Part shown: in pieces, positions 53,312-62,770 of the stretch | Position numbering within the stretch: the stretch's first letter is position 1 | How the letters are laid out: every line of letters begins with the position of its first letter | Assembly: GCF_016598595.1 (NCBI RefSeq) | Contig: NZ_CP066786.1 | Location: forward strand, 3,123,501-3,187,500 | Direction of reading: 5' to 3' | Length of the DNA: 64,000 bases | From: Martelella lutilitoris | GTDB taxonomy: Bacteria; Pseudomonadota; Alphaproteobacteria; Rhizobiales; Rhizobiaceae | Made by a program: the position numbers and the translations under genes | Notes under the pieces: generated by a model | Database searches by the model: none | What the model saw: only the letters and a program-made list of their open reading frames with translations | What the model was told of the DNA's origin: nothing

Positions 53312-53829
53312 CCAGCGCCGCGGTTCCCTCCGCGCGCGGCGGCCCGGTGCCGCGCGCGCATTCCGCCGACAGCCTTACCCATGTCGAACTGACGCATATC
53401 GAGAAGCGGATCGAGAACTGGATCAGGTTCGGCCGCGAGGTGAGCGAACAGGTGCTCGACCGCAGGCGGCGTATCTTCTCCTACCGGCCCGGCAGCATCT
53501 TCGCCTTTGTCCGTTGGGCGGCGAACGACTTCGGTACGATCATCTCGCGCATCGATATCGTGCGTGCCGTTGAACCGGGCGAGCCTTATCAGACGCTGCC
53601 CTTCGTGCGTCCCGGCGGCGACATCCTGCTCAAGATCGAGGGCTGGCCCAAGGTCGAACAGGTGCTCCGCCACATCGACGCGGTGGAAGCCGCCGGCATC
53701 GATGCTTGCGAGGTTGCTCCCGATCACTGGCGGCATGTCGCCAACCGGATGAGCGCCGGTCATGAACCGCGCGCGTACACGGCAGACCGTCATCAGGCAT
53801 GGCTGAAGCGGCGGGAGATCGAGCAATGA
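53308..53829 (+). CDS. DUF2840 protein
   Basis: A 173-residue protein matching the DUF2840 family of conjugative elements: THVELTHIEKRIENWIRFGREV, then YRPGSIFAFVRWAANDFGTIISRIDIVRAV, and LKIEGWPKVEQVLRHIDAVEAAGID. It always lies between parA and traF in this element class, and its role is unknown. It overlaps both neighbours by 4 bases, so it is translationally coupled in the parA-traF operon. Confidence 0.88.
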   Translation: MTSAAVPSARGGPVPRAHSADSLTHVELTHIEKRIENWIRFGREVSEQVLDRRRRIFSYRPGSIFAFVRWAANDFGTIISRIDIVRAVEPGEPYQTLPFVRPGGDILLKIEGWPKVEQVLRHIDAVEAAGIDACEVAPDHWRHVANRMSAGHEPRAYTADRHQAWLKRREIEQ

Positions 53830-54371
53830 CCCGCTTCGGCTATGTCATGGCGACGTACTTCTCGGTCATGGGCGTCACCATCGCCGCGTTAATCCCGACG
53901 CCGCTGCGCCTCGTCTGGAACGCCTCGGCCAGCGTGCCGATCGGCCTTTACGATCTCGATCCGCCGCGCCATCTGGAAATTGGCAATCTGGTCGCCGTCA
54001 CGCCAGACAAGCCGCTCGCAGACTTCATGGTCGAGCGCGGCTATATCGGCCGCGACGTGCCGCTGATGAAGCGCGTCATGGGGCTTCCCGGTCAACGGGT
54101 TTGCCGCACCGGCAACGCCGTGACCGTCAATGCCGTGCCGCTCGGAGATGCCCTCGATCGCGATAGCCAAGGCCGCGATCTGCCTGTCTGGCAGGGCTGC
54201 CGCCGCATCGCGGACGGCGACATCTTCCTGATGAACCCTGACGTGCGCGACAGCCTGGATGGCCGCTACTTCGGCCCGATCCCGGCGCGCACCGTCATCG
54301 GCAAGGCGGCGCCGCTCTACACCGACGAGGCCGGCGACGGTCGTTTCATCTGGCGTGCCGCCACGCGCTGA
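53826..54371 (+). CDS. traF: Conjugative transfer signal peptidase TraF (S26)
   Basis: A 181-residue S26-type peptidase. One N-terminal membrane segment is followed by NASASVPIGLYDL with the nucleophile Ser, LMKRVMGLPGQ with the general-base Lys, and a C-terminal DSLDGRYFGPIPARTVIGKA. TraF processes and cyclises the TrbC pilin (here at 62438). I place the start at 53826, overlapping the DUF2840 stop. Confidence 0.93.
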   Translation: MTRFGYVMATYFSVMGVTIAALIPTPLRLVWNASASVPIGLYDLDPPRHLEIGNLVAVTPDKPLADFMVERGYIGRDVPLMKRVMGLPGQRVCRTGNAVTVNAVPLGDALDRDSQGRDLPVWQGCRRIADGDIFLMNPDVRDSLDGRYFGPIPARTVIGKAAPLYTDEAGDGRFIWRAATR

Positions 54372-54439
54372 TCGCTTCCCCATCGGCGGGAGCGGTGTCC
54401 GCCCGATGGTTTTCCAACGCCACCGCACAGGAATCAGCC

Positions 54440-54787
54440 ATGCCGCAGATTGGTCAATTCACGCGCGAGACCACAGGCTTCGTCGGGCGCATCGAGACGT
54501 TCACGCTCTTCCGCGACATCGTCATCGTTTCGGCAGAGCTGTCCGATGCCGAGAACGCGCCGGACTTCCGCATCCATGCCAGCGATGACTGCAAAGCGGA
54601 GGTCGGCCCGGAAATCCGAGCGGGCTGGAAGCGCACCGGCGAACGCGCGGGCGAATATGTCGTCTTGCTGATTGACGATCCGGCTTTGCCGCAGCCGATC
54701 CGCGCCAACCTGTTCCGCAACGACGATGCCGGTAACGCATGGTCGCTGCACTGGAGCAGCCCGCAAGCGCGCGGCGGGAGAGACTGA
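54440..54787 (+). CDS. DUF736 protein, copy 2 (divergent)
   Basis: A 115-residue DUF736 protein: MPQIGQFTRETTGFVGRIETFTL, then EVGPEIRAGWKRTGERAGEYVVLLIDDPALPQPIRANLF. It differs strongly from copy 1 at 48813, so this is an old duplication or separate subfamily. It lies between traF and the lytic transglycosylase as in related ICEs. The role is unknown. Confidence 0.87.
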   Translation: MPQIGQFTRETTGFVGRIETFTLFRDIVIVSAELSDAENAPDFRIHASDDCKAEVGPEIRAGWKRTGERAGEYVVLLIDDPALPQPIRANLFRNDDAGNAWSLHWSSPQARGGRD

Positions 54788-54791
54788 CGTC

Positions 54792-55508
54792 ATGCGCCGT
54801 CCTGCCCTCCTTCTCCTTTCCGGCCTGATCTTCGCCGCCCCGTGGACGGCCTCCGCACTGGCGCAGGCGGAACCGGTGCAACGTCCGGCGCCTGTCGATC
54901 CCAAAGCCGCCTATATCGCGGAGGCCTCGCAGCGCTTCGGCATCCCGACGGCATGGATCAGGGCCGTCATGCGGGCCGAAAGCGCTGGCGAACGCCAGGC
55001 AATCTCTTCGGCCGGTGCGATGGGGCTGATGCAGATCATGCCCGACACCTGGGCGGAACTGCGCGTCCGGCACAGGCTCGGCAGCGATCCCTATGACCCG
55101 CGCGACAACATTCTGGCGGGCACGGCTTATCTGCGTGAACTCTACGACCGTTACGGCTCCCCGGGGTTTCTCGCTGCGTACAATGCCGGTCCCGGTCGCT
55201 ACGAAGCCTCGCTCTCCGGCCGCCCGCTGCCCGCAGAAACCCGCGCCTATGTCGCAGCCATCGCGCCGGTCATCGACGGCGGCGAAACCGTCAACCCCGT
55301 CATGGTGGCCTCGGTTGAGGCGCTCGCCTGGACCCGCGCTCCGCTGTTTGTAGCGCAACGGATAAGCGCAGCGGCTGCAAATTCCGTGTCGGCAGATCGT
55401 CCACCGAACGACGCACCGACAGCAGTTGCCGTGCGCGATGTTTCTGCCATCGCGCCGCAGTCCGGCGGCTTGTTCGTGCCGCGCCCTACGGAAAGGCCGG
55501 TCCCATGA
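54792..55508 (+). CDS. Lytic transglycosylase (VirB1-like) of the conjugation system
   Basis: A 238-residue protein. It has a signal peptide (RRPALLLLSGLIFAAPWTASALAQA) and an SLT domain at about 38-160, with the catalytic Glu in VMRAESAGERQAISSAGAMGLMQIMP and the GTAYLRELYDRYGSPGFLAAYNAGPGRYE block. It opens the peptidoglycan for assembly of the mating apparatus. The stop overlaps the next start by 4 bases. Confidence 0.92.
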   Translation: MRRPALLLLSGLIFAAPWTASALAQAEPVQRPAPVDPKAAYIAEASQRFGIPTAWIRAVMRAESAGERQAISSAGAMGLMQIMPDTWAELRVRHRLGSDPYDPRDNILAGTAYLRELYDRYGSPGFLAAYNAGPGRYEASLSGRPLPAETRAYVAAIAPVIDGGETVNPVMVASVEALAWTRAPLFVAQRISAAAANSVSADRPPNDAPTAVAVRDVSAIAPQSGGLFVPRPTERPVP

Positions 55509-55762
55509 CCGCATTGCCTCCCATTCGTATCCTGTCGGGCTCTGGCGCAGCATATCGGGCGCAGAGGTCGGGACCGGGCAACACGACCGAAGGAGGGCAG
55601 GATAAAAGGGCGCACATTGCGCTTCGGTCGGTTGGTGGTTTTTGCTGGGTTTTCTGGAAGGATCCGCACCTTGCGGCCTTCATCGGCAATGTGTGCCGCA
55701 AGCCTAAACCGCTGTATCTCCACGAGCTTTGGCACATTGCGGGGCCGCGCCATGTCCGATGA
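55505..55762 (+). CDS. Small conserved protein between transglycosylase and relaxase
   Basis: An 85-residue protein (MTALPPIRILSGSGAAYRAQRSGPGNTTEGGQ, ending WHIAGPRHVR). It overlaps the transglycosylase gene by 4 bases and the relaxase start by 11, so it is translationally coupled. I recall similar small proteins at this position in other such ICEs. It may be an accessory relaxosome protein. No domain is recognised. Confidence 0.65.
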   Translation: MTALPPIRILSGSGAAYRAQRSGPGNTTEGGQDKRAHIALRSVGGFCWVFWKDPHLAAFIGNVCRKPKPLYLHELWHIAGPRHVR

Positions 55763-57491
55763 GCGCGAATTCCGTGTCCGCCCGGGCCGCATCCGCTCGT
55801 CGGGCGCACAGCGGGCCAAGCCCTTCATCGCGCAGGCGCTGGCGGCGGCGAAGAAGGCTGGCGGCGGCGTATCACGCTCAGGCCGCATCGTGCCCGGCAA
55901 CCGCTCGCGTTTCGGGCACGGCCAGCGCGCCAGCATCCAAGCGAACCGCCTCATCACTTCGCGCTCGCGCGGAGCCGTCATCAAGGCGCGCGTCGTGCGC
56001 CATACGGCCCGAGCCGCATCACTGGCGCAGCACCTCAACTATCTGCGCCGAGAGGGCGTGACCCGCGAGGGGGAGAAGGCCCGCCTGTTCGGGCCGGGAA
56101 GCGAAAACGCGGATGCCGGCGCCTTCGCCGATCGCTACCAGGACGACCGGCATCATTTCCGCTTCATCGTTTCGCCCGACGATGCGCTGGAGATGGCCGA
56201 TCTCAAATCCTTCACCCGCGATCTCGTCGGGCAAATGGAAAAGGATCTCGATACCCAGCTCGATTGGGTGGCGGTCGATCACTGGAACACCGAGCACCCG
56301 CATGTCCATCTGATCGTGCGCGGAGTTCGTGACGACGGCCAGGACCTCGTCATCGCGCGCGATTACATCAAGGAAGGGATGCGCGATCGGGCGCGCGATC
56401 TCATCACCCAGGAACTGGGGCTACGCACCGATCTCGAGATCCGCCGCACCCTCGAGCGGCAGATCGAAACGGAACGCTGGACGCAGCTCGACCGTCAGCT
56501 TGTTCGCGACGGGCGCGACACCGGCATCATCGACCTCGCGCCGGTTCCAGGCCAGCAGCCCGACGAGTTCCATGCCCTGAAGGTCGGGCGCCTGCGCAAG
56601 CTCGAAACCCTCGGTCTCGCCAGCCAGGTCGGTAACGCGCAATGGTTCATCAAGCCGGAAGCCGAGAAGACGCTTCGCGAGCTGGGCGAACGTGGCGACA
56701 TAATAAAGCGGATGCACAAGGCGCTGACGGAGCGCGGTATCGACCGCGGCTCAACCAACTATGTCCTGGCGGCCGAAAGCCTCGATCTGCCCGTCGTTGG
56801 ACGGCTGGTCGAACGCGGTCTCGATGACGAGCTGAACGGCACGGCCTACGCCGTGGTGGATGGCGTGGACGGACGCACCCATCATATCAAGTTGCCCGAC
56901 CTCGATGCGGCCGGCGACAGCGCGCCGGGCTCGATCGTCGAACTCAGAAAGTTCGATGACGCGCGTGGCCAGCGCCGCGTCGCGCTCGCCGTGCGCTCCG
57001 ATCTCGACGTTGATGCTCAGGTCACGGCGTCTGGCGCCACCTGGCTCGACCGGCAGAATATTGCACGCGAGCCGGTCGCGCTCTCCGAAGGCGGCTTCGG
57101 CGCCGAGGTGCGGAAAGCCATGTCCGCCCGTGCCGAGCATCTAGTCGAACAGGGCCTTGCCGAGCGGCAAGGCCAGCGCATCAGCTTCGGCCGCAACCTG
57201 ATCGACACGTTGCGCCGCCGGGAACTGGAGGCGGCTGGCGACAAGCTCGCCGCTGAGACCGGCCAGCCCTTCAACCGGGCAGGCAGCGGCGAATATGTCG
57301 CTGGCACCTATCGCAACCGCCTCACGCTCGCCTCCGGCCGTTTTGCCATGATCGATGACGGCCTTGGCTTCCAGCTCGTGCCTTGGACCCCTTCGCTCGA
57401 AAAGCAGCTCGGCCGCCATGTCTCCGGCGTCGCCCGCGACGACGGCGGCGTGGATTGGAGCTTTGGCCGCAAACGGGGGCTAGGCCTCTAA
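55752..57491 (+). CDS. VirD2-family relaxase (DUF3363)
   Basis: A 579-residue relaxase/mobilisation nuclease. The relaxase domain has an arginine-rich N-terminus, the ARAASLAQHLNYLRREGV region with the likely catalytic Tyr, HHFRFIVSPDDALEM, and the metal-binding EHPHVHLIVRG. The C-terminal part is DUF3363 (SQVGNAQWFIKPEAEKTLRELG, RSKMxx-like repeats and AVDGVDGRTHHIKLPD). It nicks oriT and leads the strand through TraG and the Trb channel. I chose the ATG at 55752 inside the small preceding gene. oriT was not located. Confidence 0.92.
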   Translation: MSDEREFRVRPGRIRSSGAQRAKPFIAQALAAAKKAGGGVSRSGRIVPGNRSRFGHGQRASIQANRLITSRSRGAVIKARVVRHTARAASLAQHLNYLRREGVTREGEKARLFGPGSENADAGAFADRYQDDRHHFRFIVSPDDALEMADLKSFTRDLVGQMEKDLDTQLDWVAVDHWNTEHPHVHLIVRGVRDDGQDLVIARDYIKEGMRDRARDLITQELGLRTDLEIRRTLERQIETERWTQLDRQLVRDGRDTGIIDLAPVPGQQPDEFHALKVGRLRKLETLGLASQVGNAQWFIKPEAEKTLRELGERGDIIKRMHKALTERGIDRGSTNYVLAAESLDLPVVGRLVERGLDDELNGTAYAVVDGVDGRTHHIKLPDLDAAGDSAPGSIVELRKFDDARGQRRVALAVRSDLDVDAQVTASGATWLDRQNIAREPVALSEGGFGAEVRKAMSARAEHLVEQGLAERQGQRISFGRNLIDTLRRRELEAAGDKLAAETGQPFNRAGSGEYVAGTYRNRLTLASGRFAMIDDGLGFQLVPWTPSLEKQLGRHVSGVARDDGGVDWSFGRKRGLGL

Positions 57492-57520
57492 CCCTTCATT
57501 CCCAAGAAAGGACCGTCGCC

Positions 57521-59512
57521 ATGTCGTCCACCAAAATCCTCTGGGGCCAGATCCTCACCGTCTTTCTGATCGTGCTCGCCACCACCTGGGGCGCCACCGA
57601 ATATGTCGCATGGAAGCTCGGCTTTCAGGCGCAACTTGGGCCGCCGTGGTTCACGGTCTTCGGCTTCCCCTTCTACCTGCCGCCCGCCTTCTTCTGGTGG
57701 TGGTACTTCTACGACGCCTATGCGCCTGGCATCTTCACCCAAGGCGCATTCATCGCCGCATCAGGCGGCTTCATCGCCGTGGGTGTCGCCATCGGCATGT
57801 CGGTCTGGCGGGCGCGTGAGGCCAAGAAGGTCGAGACCTATGGTTCCGCTCGCTGGGCCGAGACGGAAGAAGTCAAAGCCGCCGGGCTTCTCGGCCCGGA
57901 TGGCGTGGTGCTCGGCAAGCTCGATCGTGACTATCTTCGCCATGACGGGCCGGAGCATGTGCTGTGCTTCGCGCCGACGAGAAGCGGCAAGGGCGTGGGC
58001 CTGGTCGTGCCATCGCTGCTGACCTGGCCGGGCTCGGCCATCGTTCACGACATCAAGGGCGAGAACTGGCAGCTTACGGCCGGCTTTCGCGCGCGGCATG
58101 GCCGTGTGCTGCTGTTTGATCCGACCAACGCAAAGTCTTCGGCCTACAATCCACTGCTGGAGGTCCGCCGGGGTGAGTGGGAAGTGCGCGACGTCCAGAA
58201 CATCGCGGACATCCTGGTCGACCCAGAAGGCTCGCTCGAAAAACGGAACCATTGGGAGAAGACCAGTCATGCGCTTCTGGTCGGCGCCATCCTCCATGTC
58301 CTCTATGCCGAAGAGGACAAGACGCTGGCAGGCGTTGCCGCTTTCCTCTCCGATCCCAAGCGCCCAATCGAGTCGACGCTCGCGGCGATGATGAAGACGG
58401 CACATCTCGGCGAGGTCGGGCCGCATCCCGTCATCGCCAGCGCCGCGCGCGAACTCCTGAACAAGTCGGACAACGAGCGGTCGGGCGTGTTGTCCACCGC
58501 CATGTCCTTCCTCGGCCTTTACCGCGATCCCGTCGTCGCCGAGGTGACGCGCCGCTGCGACTGGCGCATCACCGACATCGTGACGGCCAAACAGCCGACG
58601 ACGCTCTATCTCGTCGTGCCCCCGTCCGACATCAACCGGACAAAGCCGCTGATCCGCCTGATCCTCAATCAGGTCGGCCGCCGCCTGACCGAGGATCTGC
58701 AGGCCAAAGCCGGGCGGCACCGGTTGCTCCTGATGCTGGACGAGTTCCCGGCCCTAGGGCGGCTGGACTTCTTCGAATCGGCGTTGGCCTTCATGGCCGG
58801 CTATGGGCTGAAAAGCTTCCTGATCGCGCAGTCGCTGAACCAGATCGAAAAGGCCTACGGGGCGAACAACTCCATCCTCGACAACTGCCACGTCCGCGTG
58901 AGTTTCGCGACCAACGATGAGCGTACCGCCAAGCGCGTTTCGGATGCTTTGGGCACCGCGACCGAGATGAAGGCGATGAAGAACTATGCCGGACATCGGC
59001 TCTCGCCCTGGCTCGGGCATCTGATGGTCTCGCGCTCGGAGACGGCGCGCCCGCTGCTGACTCCCGGCGAAATCATGCAGCTTCCGCCGAGCGACGAGAT
59101 CGTCATGGTCGCGGGCACGCCGCCGATCCGGGCGAAGAAGGCGCGCTATTACGAGGACATCAGATTCAAGGAGCGTCTTCTGCCGCCTCCCGCCCCCGCC
59201 ACACCGAAGCAGGGGCGCCCCGACGATTGGACTTCGCTGCTGCTTCCGCCACGTCCCCAACTCGTCGAAGCGAAACCGGTCGAGGCCGCGCAGGATGAAG
59301 ACCCGACCGAATCCGAGCGCCGCCACCAACCGGAGCTCAATTGGGTGCAGCCGGTCGAGAAGACGCCGCCGATCGAAAACGAGTTCGAGATCGATGCTGA
59401 TCGCGATGACGAGATGGAGAACACTGCCACCCGCAACAGGCGGATGACCGGGATCATGCAGGGCGTAGCGCGACAGGTCTCGCTCGATCCGAACGACGGC
59501 ATGGAGCTATGA
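57521..59512 (+). CDS. traG: Type IV coupling protein TraG (VirD4)
   Basis: A 663-residue T4CP. Three or so N-terminal membrane segments (WGQILTVFLIVLATTWGATEY, LPPAFFWWWYFYDAY) precede Walker A PTRSGKGVGLVVP near residue 150 and Walker B LLMLDEFPALGRLDFFE near 405. The C-terminal region is acidic. It links the relaxosome to the Trb secretion channel. The gene starts after AAGAAAGGA and overlaps copG by 4 bases. Confidence 0.95.
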   Translation: MSSTKILWGQILTVFLIVLATTWGATEYVAWKLGFQAQLGPPWFTVFGFPFYLPPAFFWWWYFYDAYAPGIFTQGAFIAASGGFIAVGVAIGMSVWRAREAKKVETYGSARWAETEEVKAAGLLGPDGVVLGKLDRDYLRHDGPEHVLCFAPTRSGKGVGLVVPSLLTWPGSAIVHDIKGENWQLTAGFRARHGRVLLFDPTNAKSSAYNPLLEVRRGEWEVRDVQNIADILVDPEGSLEKRNHWEKTSHALLVGAILHVLYAEEDKTLAGVAAFLSDPKRPIESTLAAMMKTAHLGEVGPHPVIASAARELLNKSDNERSGVLSTAMSFLGLYRDPVVAEVTRRCDWRITDIVTAKQPTTLYLVVPPSDINRTKPLIRLILNQVGRRLTEDLQAKAGRHRLLLMLDEFPALGRLDFFESALAFMAGYGLKSFLIAQSLNQIEKAYGANNSILDNCHVRVSFATNDERTAKRVSDALGTATEMKAMKNYAGHRLSPWLGHLMVSRSETARPLLTPGEIMQLPPSDEIVMVAGTPPIRAKKARYYEDIRFKERLLPPPAPATPKQGRPDDWTSLLLPPRPQLVEAKPVEAAQDEDPTESERRHQPELNWVQPVEKTPPIENEFEIDADRDDEMENTATRNRRMTGIMQGVARQVSLDPNDGMEL

Positions 59513-59952
59513 AGGCCGTGGAGACCCGCAAGAAGAAGGCCCAGATCTCGGTCTATCTCGATCCGGCGATCATGACGATGCTTGCCGACCATGCGGCGCG
59601 CCGGGACCAGTCGCAGTCGATGATCGCCGAGGCTGCGATCGCGTCCTTCCTGTCACCGGATGCGGCTGAGCGCCGGGAAGCAGTGATCGCCAAGCGTCTC
59701 GATCAGCTCGATCGACGCATGACCCGGCTTGAGCGCGATAGCGGCATCGCGGTGGAGAGCCTGGCCGTGTTCATCAAGTTCTGGCTCGCGACCACGCCTG
59801 CGTTACCAGAGCCCGCCGCGCAGGCAGCGCGCGCCAAGGCCGGCGAGCGATACGATCAGTTCGTCACTGCGCTCGGTCGGCGTCTCGCCAAGGGACCGAA
59901 GCTCAGGCAGGAGATTTCGGAGGATGTCAGCCCTCAAGGCGAAGCGGATTAG
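59509..59952 (+). CDS. CopG/RHH-type ICE protein
   Basis: A 147-residue protein. The N-terminal RHH domain is KKKAQISVYLDPAIMTMLADHAARRDQSQSMIAEAAIASFL, followed by a helical C-terminus. It is a constant gene between traG and trbB in this element class, probably a transcriptional regulator or relaxosome accessory. Normally trbB follows at once; here a reverse-strand cargo gene intervenes, overlapping its stop. Confidence 0.87.
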   Translation: MKAVETRKKKAQISVYLDPAIMTMLADHAARRDQSQSMIAEAAIASFLSPDAAERREAVIAKRLDQLDRRMTRLERDSGIAVESLAVFIKFWLATTPALPEPAAQAARAKAGERYDQFVTALGRRLAKGPKLRQEISEDVSPQGEAD

Positions 59953-61211
59953 GTGGTCAGCTTTCGCTTTTGAAACAACTCGGGAAACAGTAGAAGCGCG
60001 GCTTTGCCAACCATGCTGTCCGGCGCATCCTGCGTATCTTCCATTGCGCGACCAAATTTCGCCGCAACGCTTGGCTTGTCGAGAATTTCAGGTCCCGTCG
60101 TTATCGAAATAACTTTTCGCATGATGCGCGCGAACCTGTGGCGCCGCTCACTCGACAGGAACGTGTTGATGACCTCGCTCAGGTTTCGTTGCGCTGAACC
60201 GACTGGTTTGCCTTCAACAAATGACAAGATCGCATTGAGGAGCGCGCCCATGTCGGCCTCTTCGAGGGCTGTCGCATCAATCGCGTCTTCATTGAGCCGT
60301 TCTGCCAAGTCGGCGAGCAATTCTCTCCTGAGTGACCACGGCGTCCCACCATTTGTCGTTGCGGTAAGCCAGCGTGCCCGAAAACCCATGTGCCACGGAG
60401 GCGGCGGAGCGACCGCATAGGGCAACCCCGATGGCGGCCACTCAAGTTCAGGGAGCGCAGTGATTTTCGAGTTCCAGCCTGAGCCGTGTTCCCAAAAGGC
60501 CCGAACCAGAAATGCCTTCCTTGCTCGGCACTCCGCTACAACTTCGTCGTCGAGGGAGAACAGGTTTTTATTGTGCGAGTAGAGGATATCCTCAAAAGCC
60601 GTCAGGAGGTGTGCCCGCTCGACAGGCACGAAATTCCAAGTCAGCCAGATTAGATGCCGCCCTTCGCGCTGATAGAAATCTTCCCGCGCAACGATGATCG
60701 GGATCTGCGTCGTCGCGAGCTGGATTTCGATGGCGATCGGCTTTCCATCATATGTCGCACGCACATCAGGCCGGCGCCGGCTCTCACCGCAAACAACATA
60801 TTCATCGACGACAACTGATCCTGGCTCGGTCAACGGATCTGCATTGAGCAACTCAGCAACGAGATTTTTGACGCGCAAATGCAGGGGACTTTCTTGCGCC
60901 CCCTGAAATTGTGACGCGCTGACCGCATCTGTTGTGCCCGGCTCGCCAGTCCACCATGGACAACTGCGCGGAGCACCCTTGTGGTGACGCCAGAATGGCA
61001 GTCTCGTGTTGGGCTCGCGCGGTGCGTAAACCGGAAAGCCGCAATGATCGCAGACGAAGGCCGCCTGTCCGTCGTTGCGAGCCCGCGTGGCGGACCGTCT
61101 AACCTCTTGATAGCCGTCAGCATCGATCTGAAGCAGATCATCGCTCGTAATCACAGCCATGTCTCGGAGCCGAACGGCGCGCTTCAATGTCCGTTGCAAT
61201 CTCTCTTTCAT
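59949..61211 (-). CDS. DUF6035/CoiA-like protein with nuclease-like centre; cargo in the conjugation operon
   Basis: A 420-residue protein. The N-terminal part has FVCDHCGFPVYAPREPN, with a zinc-ribbon-like Cys pair, LPFWRHHKG and a downstream CPWW. The middle reads RRPDVRATYDGKPIAIEIQLATTQIPIIVAREDFY, a PD-(D/E)xK-type core (Asp, then ExQ) as in CoiA-like competence/DUF6035 proteins. The C-terminus is unrecognised. GGAGG precedes the ATG at 61211. It is oriented against the transfer genes and splits copG from trbB. Its role is probably defensive or DNA processing, by inference. Confidence 0.75.
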   Translation of the reverse strand: MKERLQRTLKRAVRLRDMAVITSDDLLQIDADGYQEVRRSATRARNDGQAAFVCDHCGFPVYAPREPNTRLPFWRHHKGAPRSCPWWTGEPGTTDAVSASQFQGAQESPLHLRVKNLVAELLNADPLTEPGSVVVDEYVVCGESRRRPDVRATYDGKPIAIEIQLATTQIPIIVAREDFYQREGRHLIWLTWNFVPVERAHLLTAFEDILYSHNKNLFSLDDEVVAECRARKAFLVRAFWEHGSGWNSKITALPELEWPPSGLPYAVAPPPPWHMGFRARWLTATTNGGTPWSLRRELLADLAERLNEDAIDATALEEADMGALLNAILSFVEGKPVGSAQRNLSEVINTFLSSERRHRFARIMRKVISITTGPEILDKPSVAAKFGRAMEDTQDAPDSMVGKAALLLFPELFQKRKLTT

Positions 61212-61412
61212 TCAGCCCTCCAGTAACAGCGAATCGCGAGCCTCCTTTTGTGATTTTGAGATCATAGCAACGACATGATCTACGCTATCTCCTGTATTTG
61301 CACGCCACACTACTACGCCTCTAGTTTCTTGTTGAAGCGGCCCAAAATCGGGCTCTTTTAATCATCCCCGTCGGGGGACCGTCTGACTTTCCCCCGTTGC
61401 ATTGGGGATCAG

Positions 61413-62441
61413 ATGGCAGTTTCTCACCACAATTCGGAAGGCTTGGCACGCGGCGCGCGGATGCTGCGCACCGCGCTCGGCCCGGCCATCGCCCGGCTTC
61501 TCGAGGACGCCGCGATCGTCGAGGTGATGCTGAACCCGGACGGTCGCATCTGGATCGATCGGCTTTCCGAAGGACTGTCGGACACCGGCGAACGCCTGTC
61601 GCCAGCCGATGGCGAGCGCATCGTGCGTTTGGTCGCGCACCATGTCGGCGTCGAGGTCCATGCCGGCGCCCCGCGCGTCTCGGCAGAACTCCCGGAAACG
61701 GGGGAGCGGTTCGAGGGGCTGTTGCCGCCCGTCGTGTCGGCTCCGGCTTTTGCCATCCGCAAGCCCGCCGTCGCTGTCTTCACCCTCAACGACTATGTGG
61801 CCGCCGGGATCATGTCCGCCGCACAGGCTGAGGCGCTCCGCCAAGGTGTTGCGTCGCGCGCCAACATCCTCGTCGCGGGCGGCACCTCCACCGGCAAAAC
61901 GACGCTGACGAATGCGCTCCTGGCCGAGGTCGCAAAGACCTCCGAGCGCGTCGTCATCATCGAAGACACACGCGAACTGCAATGCGCAGCACCCAACCTC
62001 GTTGCCATGCGAACGAAGGACGGCGTCGCGTCTCTCTCCGATCTCGTTCGTTCGTCACTTCGCCTGCGCCCCGACCGCATCCCGGTCGGAGAGGTGCGCG
62101 GCTCGGAAGCACTCGACCTGCTCAAAGCCTGGGGCACCGGCCATCCCGGCGGCGTGGGCACCATCCACGCGGGTAGCGCCATCGGCGCGCTTCGCCGAAT
62201 GGAACAGCTCATCCAGGAAGCCGTCGTCACCGTCCCGCGCGCGCTGATCGCCGAGACGATCGACCTCGTGGCCGTGCTCTCCGGCCGCGGCTCCGCGCGT
62301 CGGCTTTCCGAACTCGCCCGTGTCGAGGGCCTCGGCCCGGATGGCGACTACCGCGTCACGCCCGCCGTCACGGCCTTGGCTGTCGAGGGCGACGGCGGTG
62401 CGACCTCTCTCACCCCCAGCCCCGAAGGAGAAAACCTGTGA
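61413..62441 (+). CDS. trbB: Conjugative ATPase TrbB (VirB11)
   Basis: A 342-residue VirB11-type secretion ATPase. The N-terminal domain ([22 protein letters not shown], then IWIDRLSEG) is followed by Walker [10 protein letters not shown] near residue 153, the Asp box IIEDTREL near 178 and the His box [16 protein letters not shown] near 245. It powers pilus assembly and transfer. It overlaps trbC by 4 bases and starts the trb operon. Confidence 0.96.
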   Translation: MAVSHHNSEGLARGARMLRTALGPAIARLLEDAAIVEVMLNPDGRIWIDRLSEGLSDTGERLSPADGERIVRLVAHHVGVEVHAGAPRVSAELPETGERFEGLLPPVVSAPAFAIRKPAVAVFTLNDYVAAGIMSAAQAEALRQGVASRANILVAGGTSTGKTTLTNALLAEVAKTSERVVIIEDTRELQCAAPNLVAMRTKDGVASLSDLVRSSLRLRPDRIPVGEVRGSEALDLLKAWGTGHPGGVGTIHAGSAIGALRRMEQLIQEAVVTVPRALIAETIDLVAVLSGRGSARRLSELARVEGLGPDGDYRVTPAVTALAVEGDGGATSLTPSPEGENL

Positions 62442-62770
62442 TCCAAGCCTCGCGCTCAATGCGCCATCGCCTCGCCATGGTGCTGTCCGTCACCACGCTC
62501 AGCGTCGTGATGGCAGCGCCCGCCCACGCATCCGGCTCGTCCATGCCGTGGGAAGCGCCGCTGCAATCCATCCTCCAGTCGATCGAAGGCCCGGTCGCCA
62601 AGATCATCGCTGTGATCGTCATCATCTCGACCGGCCTGGCGCTGGCCTTCGGCGACACCTCGGGCGGCTTCCGCCGTCTGATCCAGATCGTGTTCGGCCT
62701 GTCGATCGCCTTTGCCGCCAGCTCGTTCTTTCTCAGCTTCTTCAGCTTCGGCGGCGGAGCGCTGGTCTGA
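62438..62770 (+). CDS. trbC: Pilin TrbC (VirB2)
   Basis: A 110-residue pre-pilin. A long signal peptide (about residues 1-31, ending in AAPAHA) precedes two hydrophobic helices (VAKIIAVIVIISTGLALAF and LIQIVFGLSIAFAASSFFL) with the LAFGD and GG patterns of VirB2-type pilins. It is cyclised with help of TraF. The stop shares a base with trbD. Confidence 0.95.
   Translation: MIQASRSMRHRLAMVLSVTTLSVVMAAPAHASGSSMPWEAPLQSILQSIEGPVAKIIAVIVIISTGLALAFGDTSGGFRRLIQIVFGLSIAFAASSFFLSFFSFGGGALV

Noticed and set aside
57492..57520. An oriT next to the relaxase
   Set aside because: I found no convincing nick-site or inverted repeat in the short gaps around the relaxase; oriT must be elsewhere or inside a gene.
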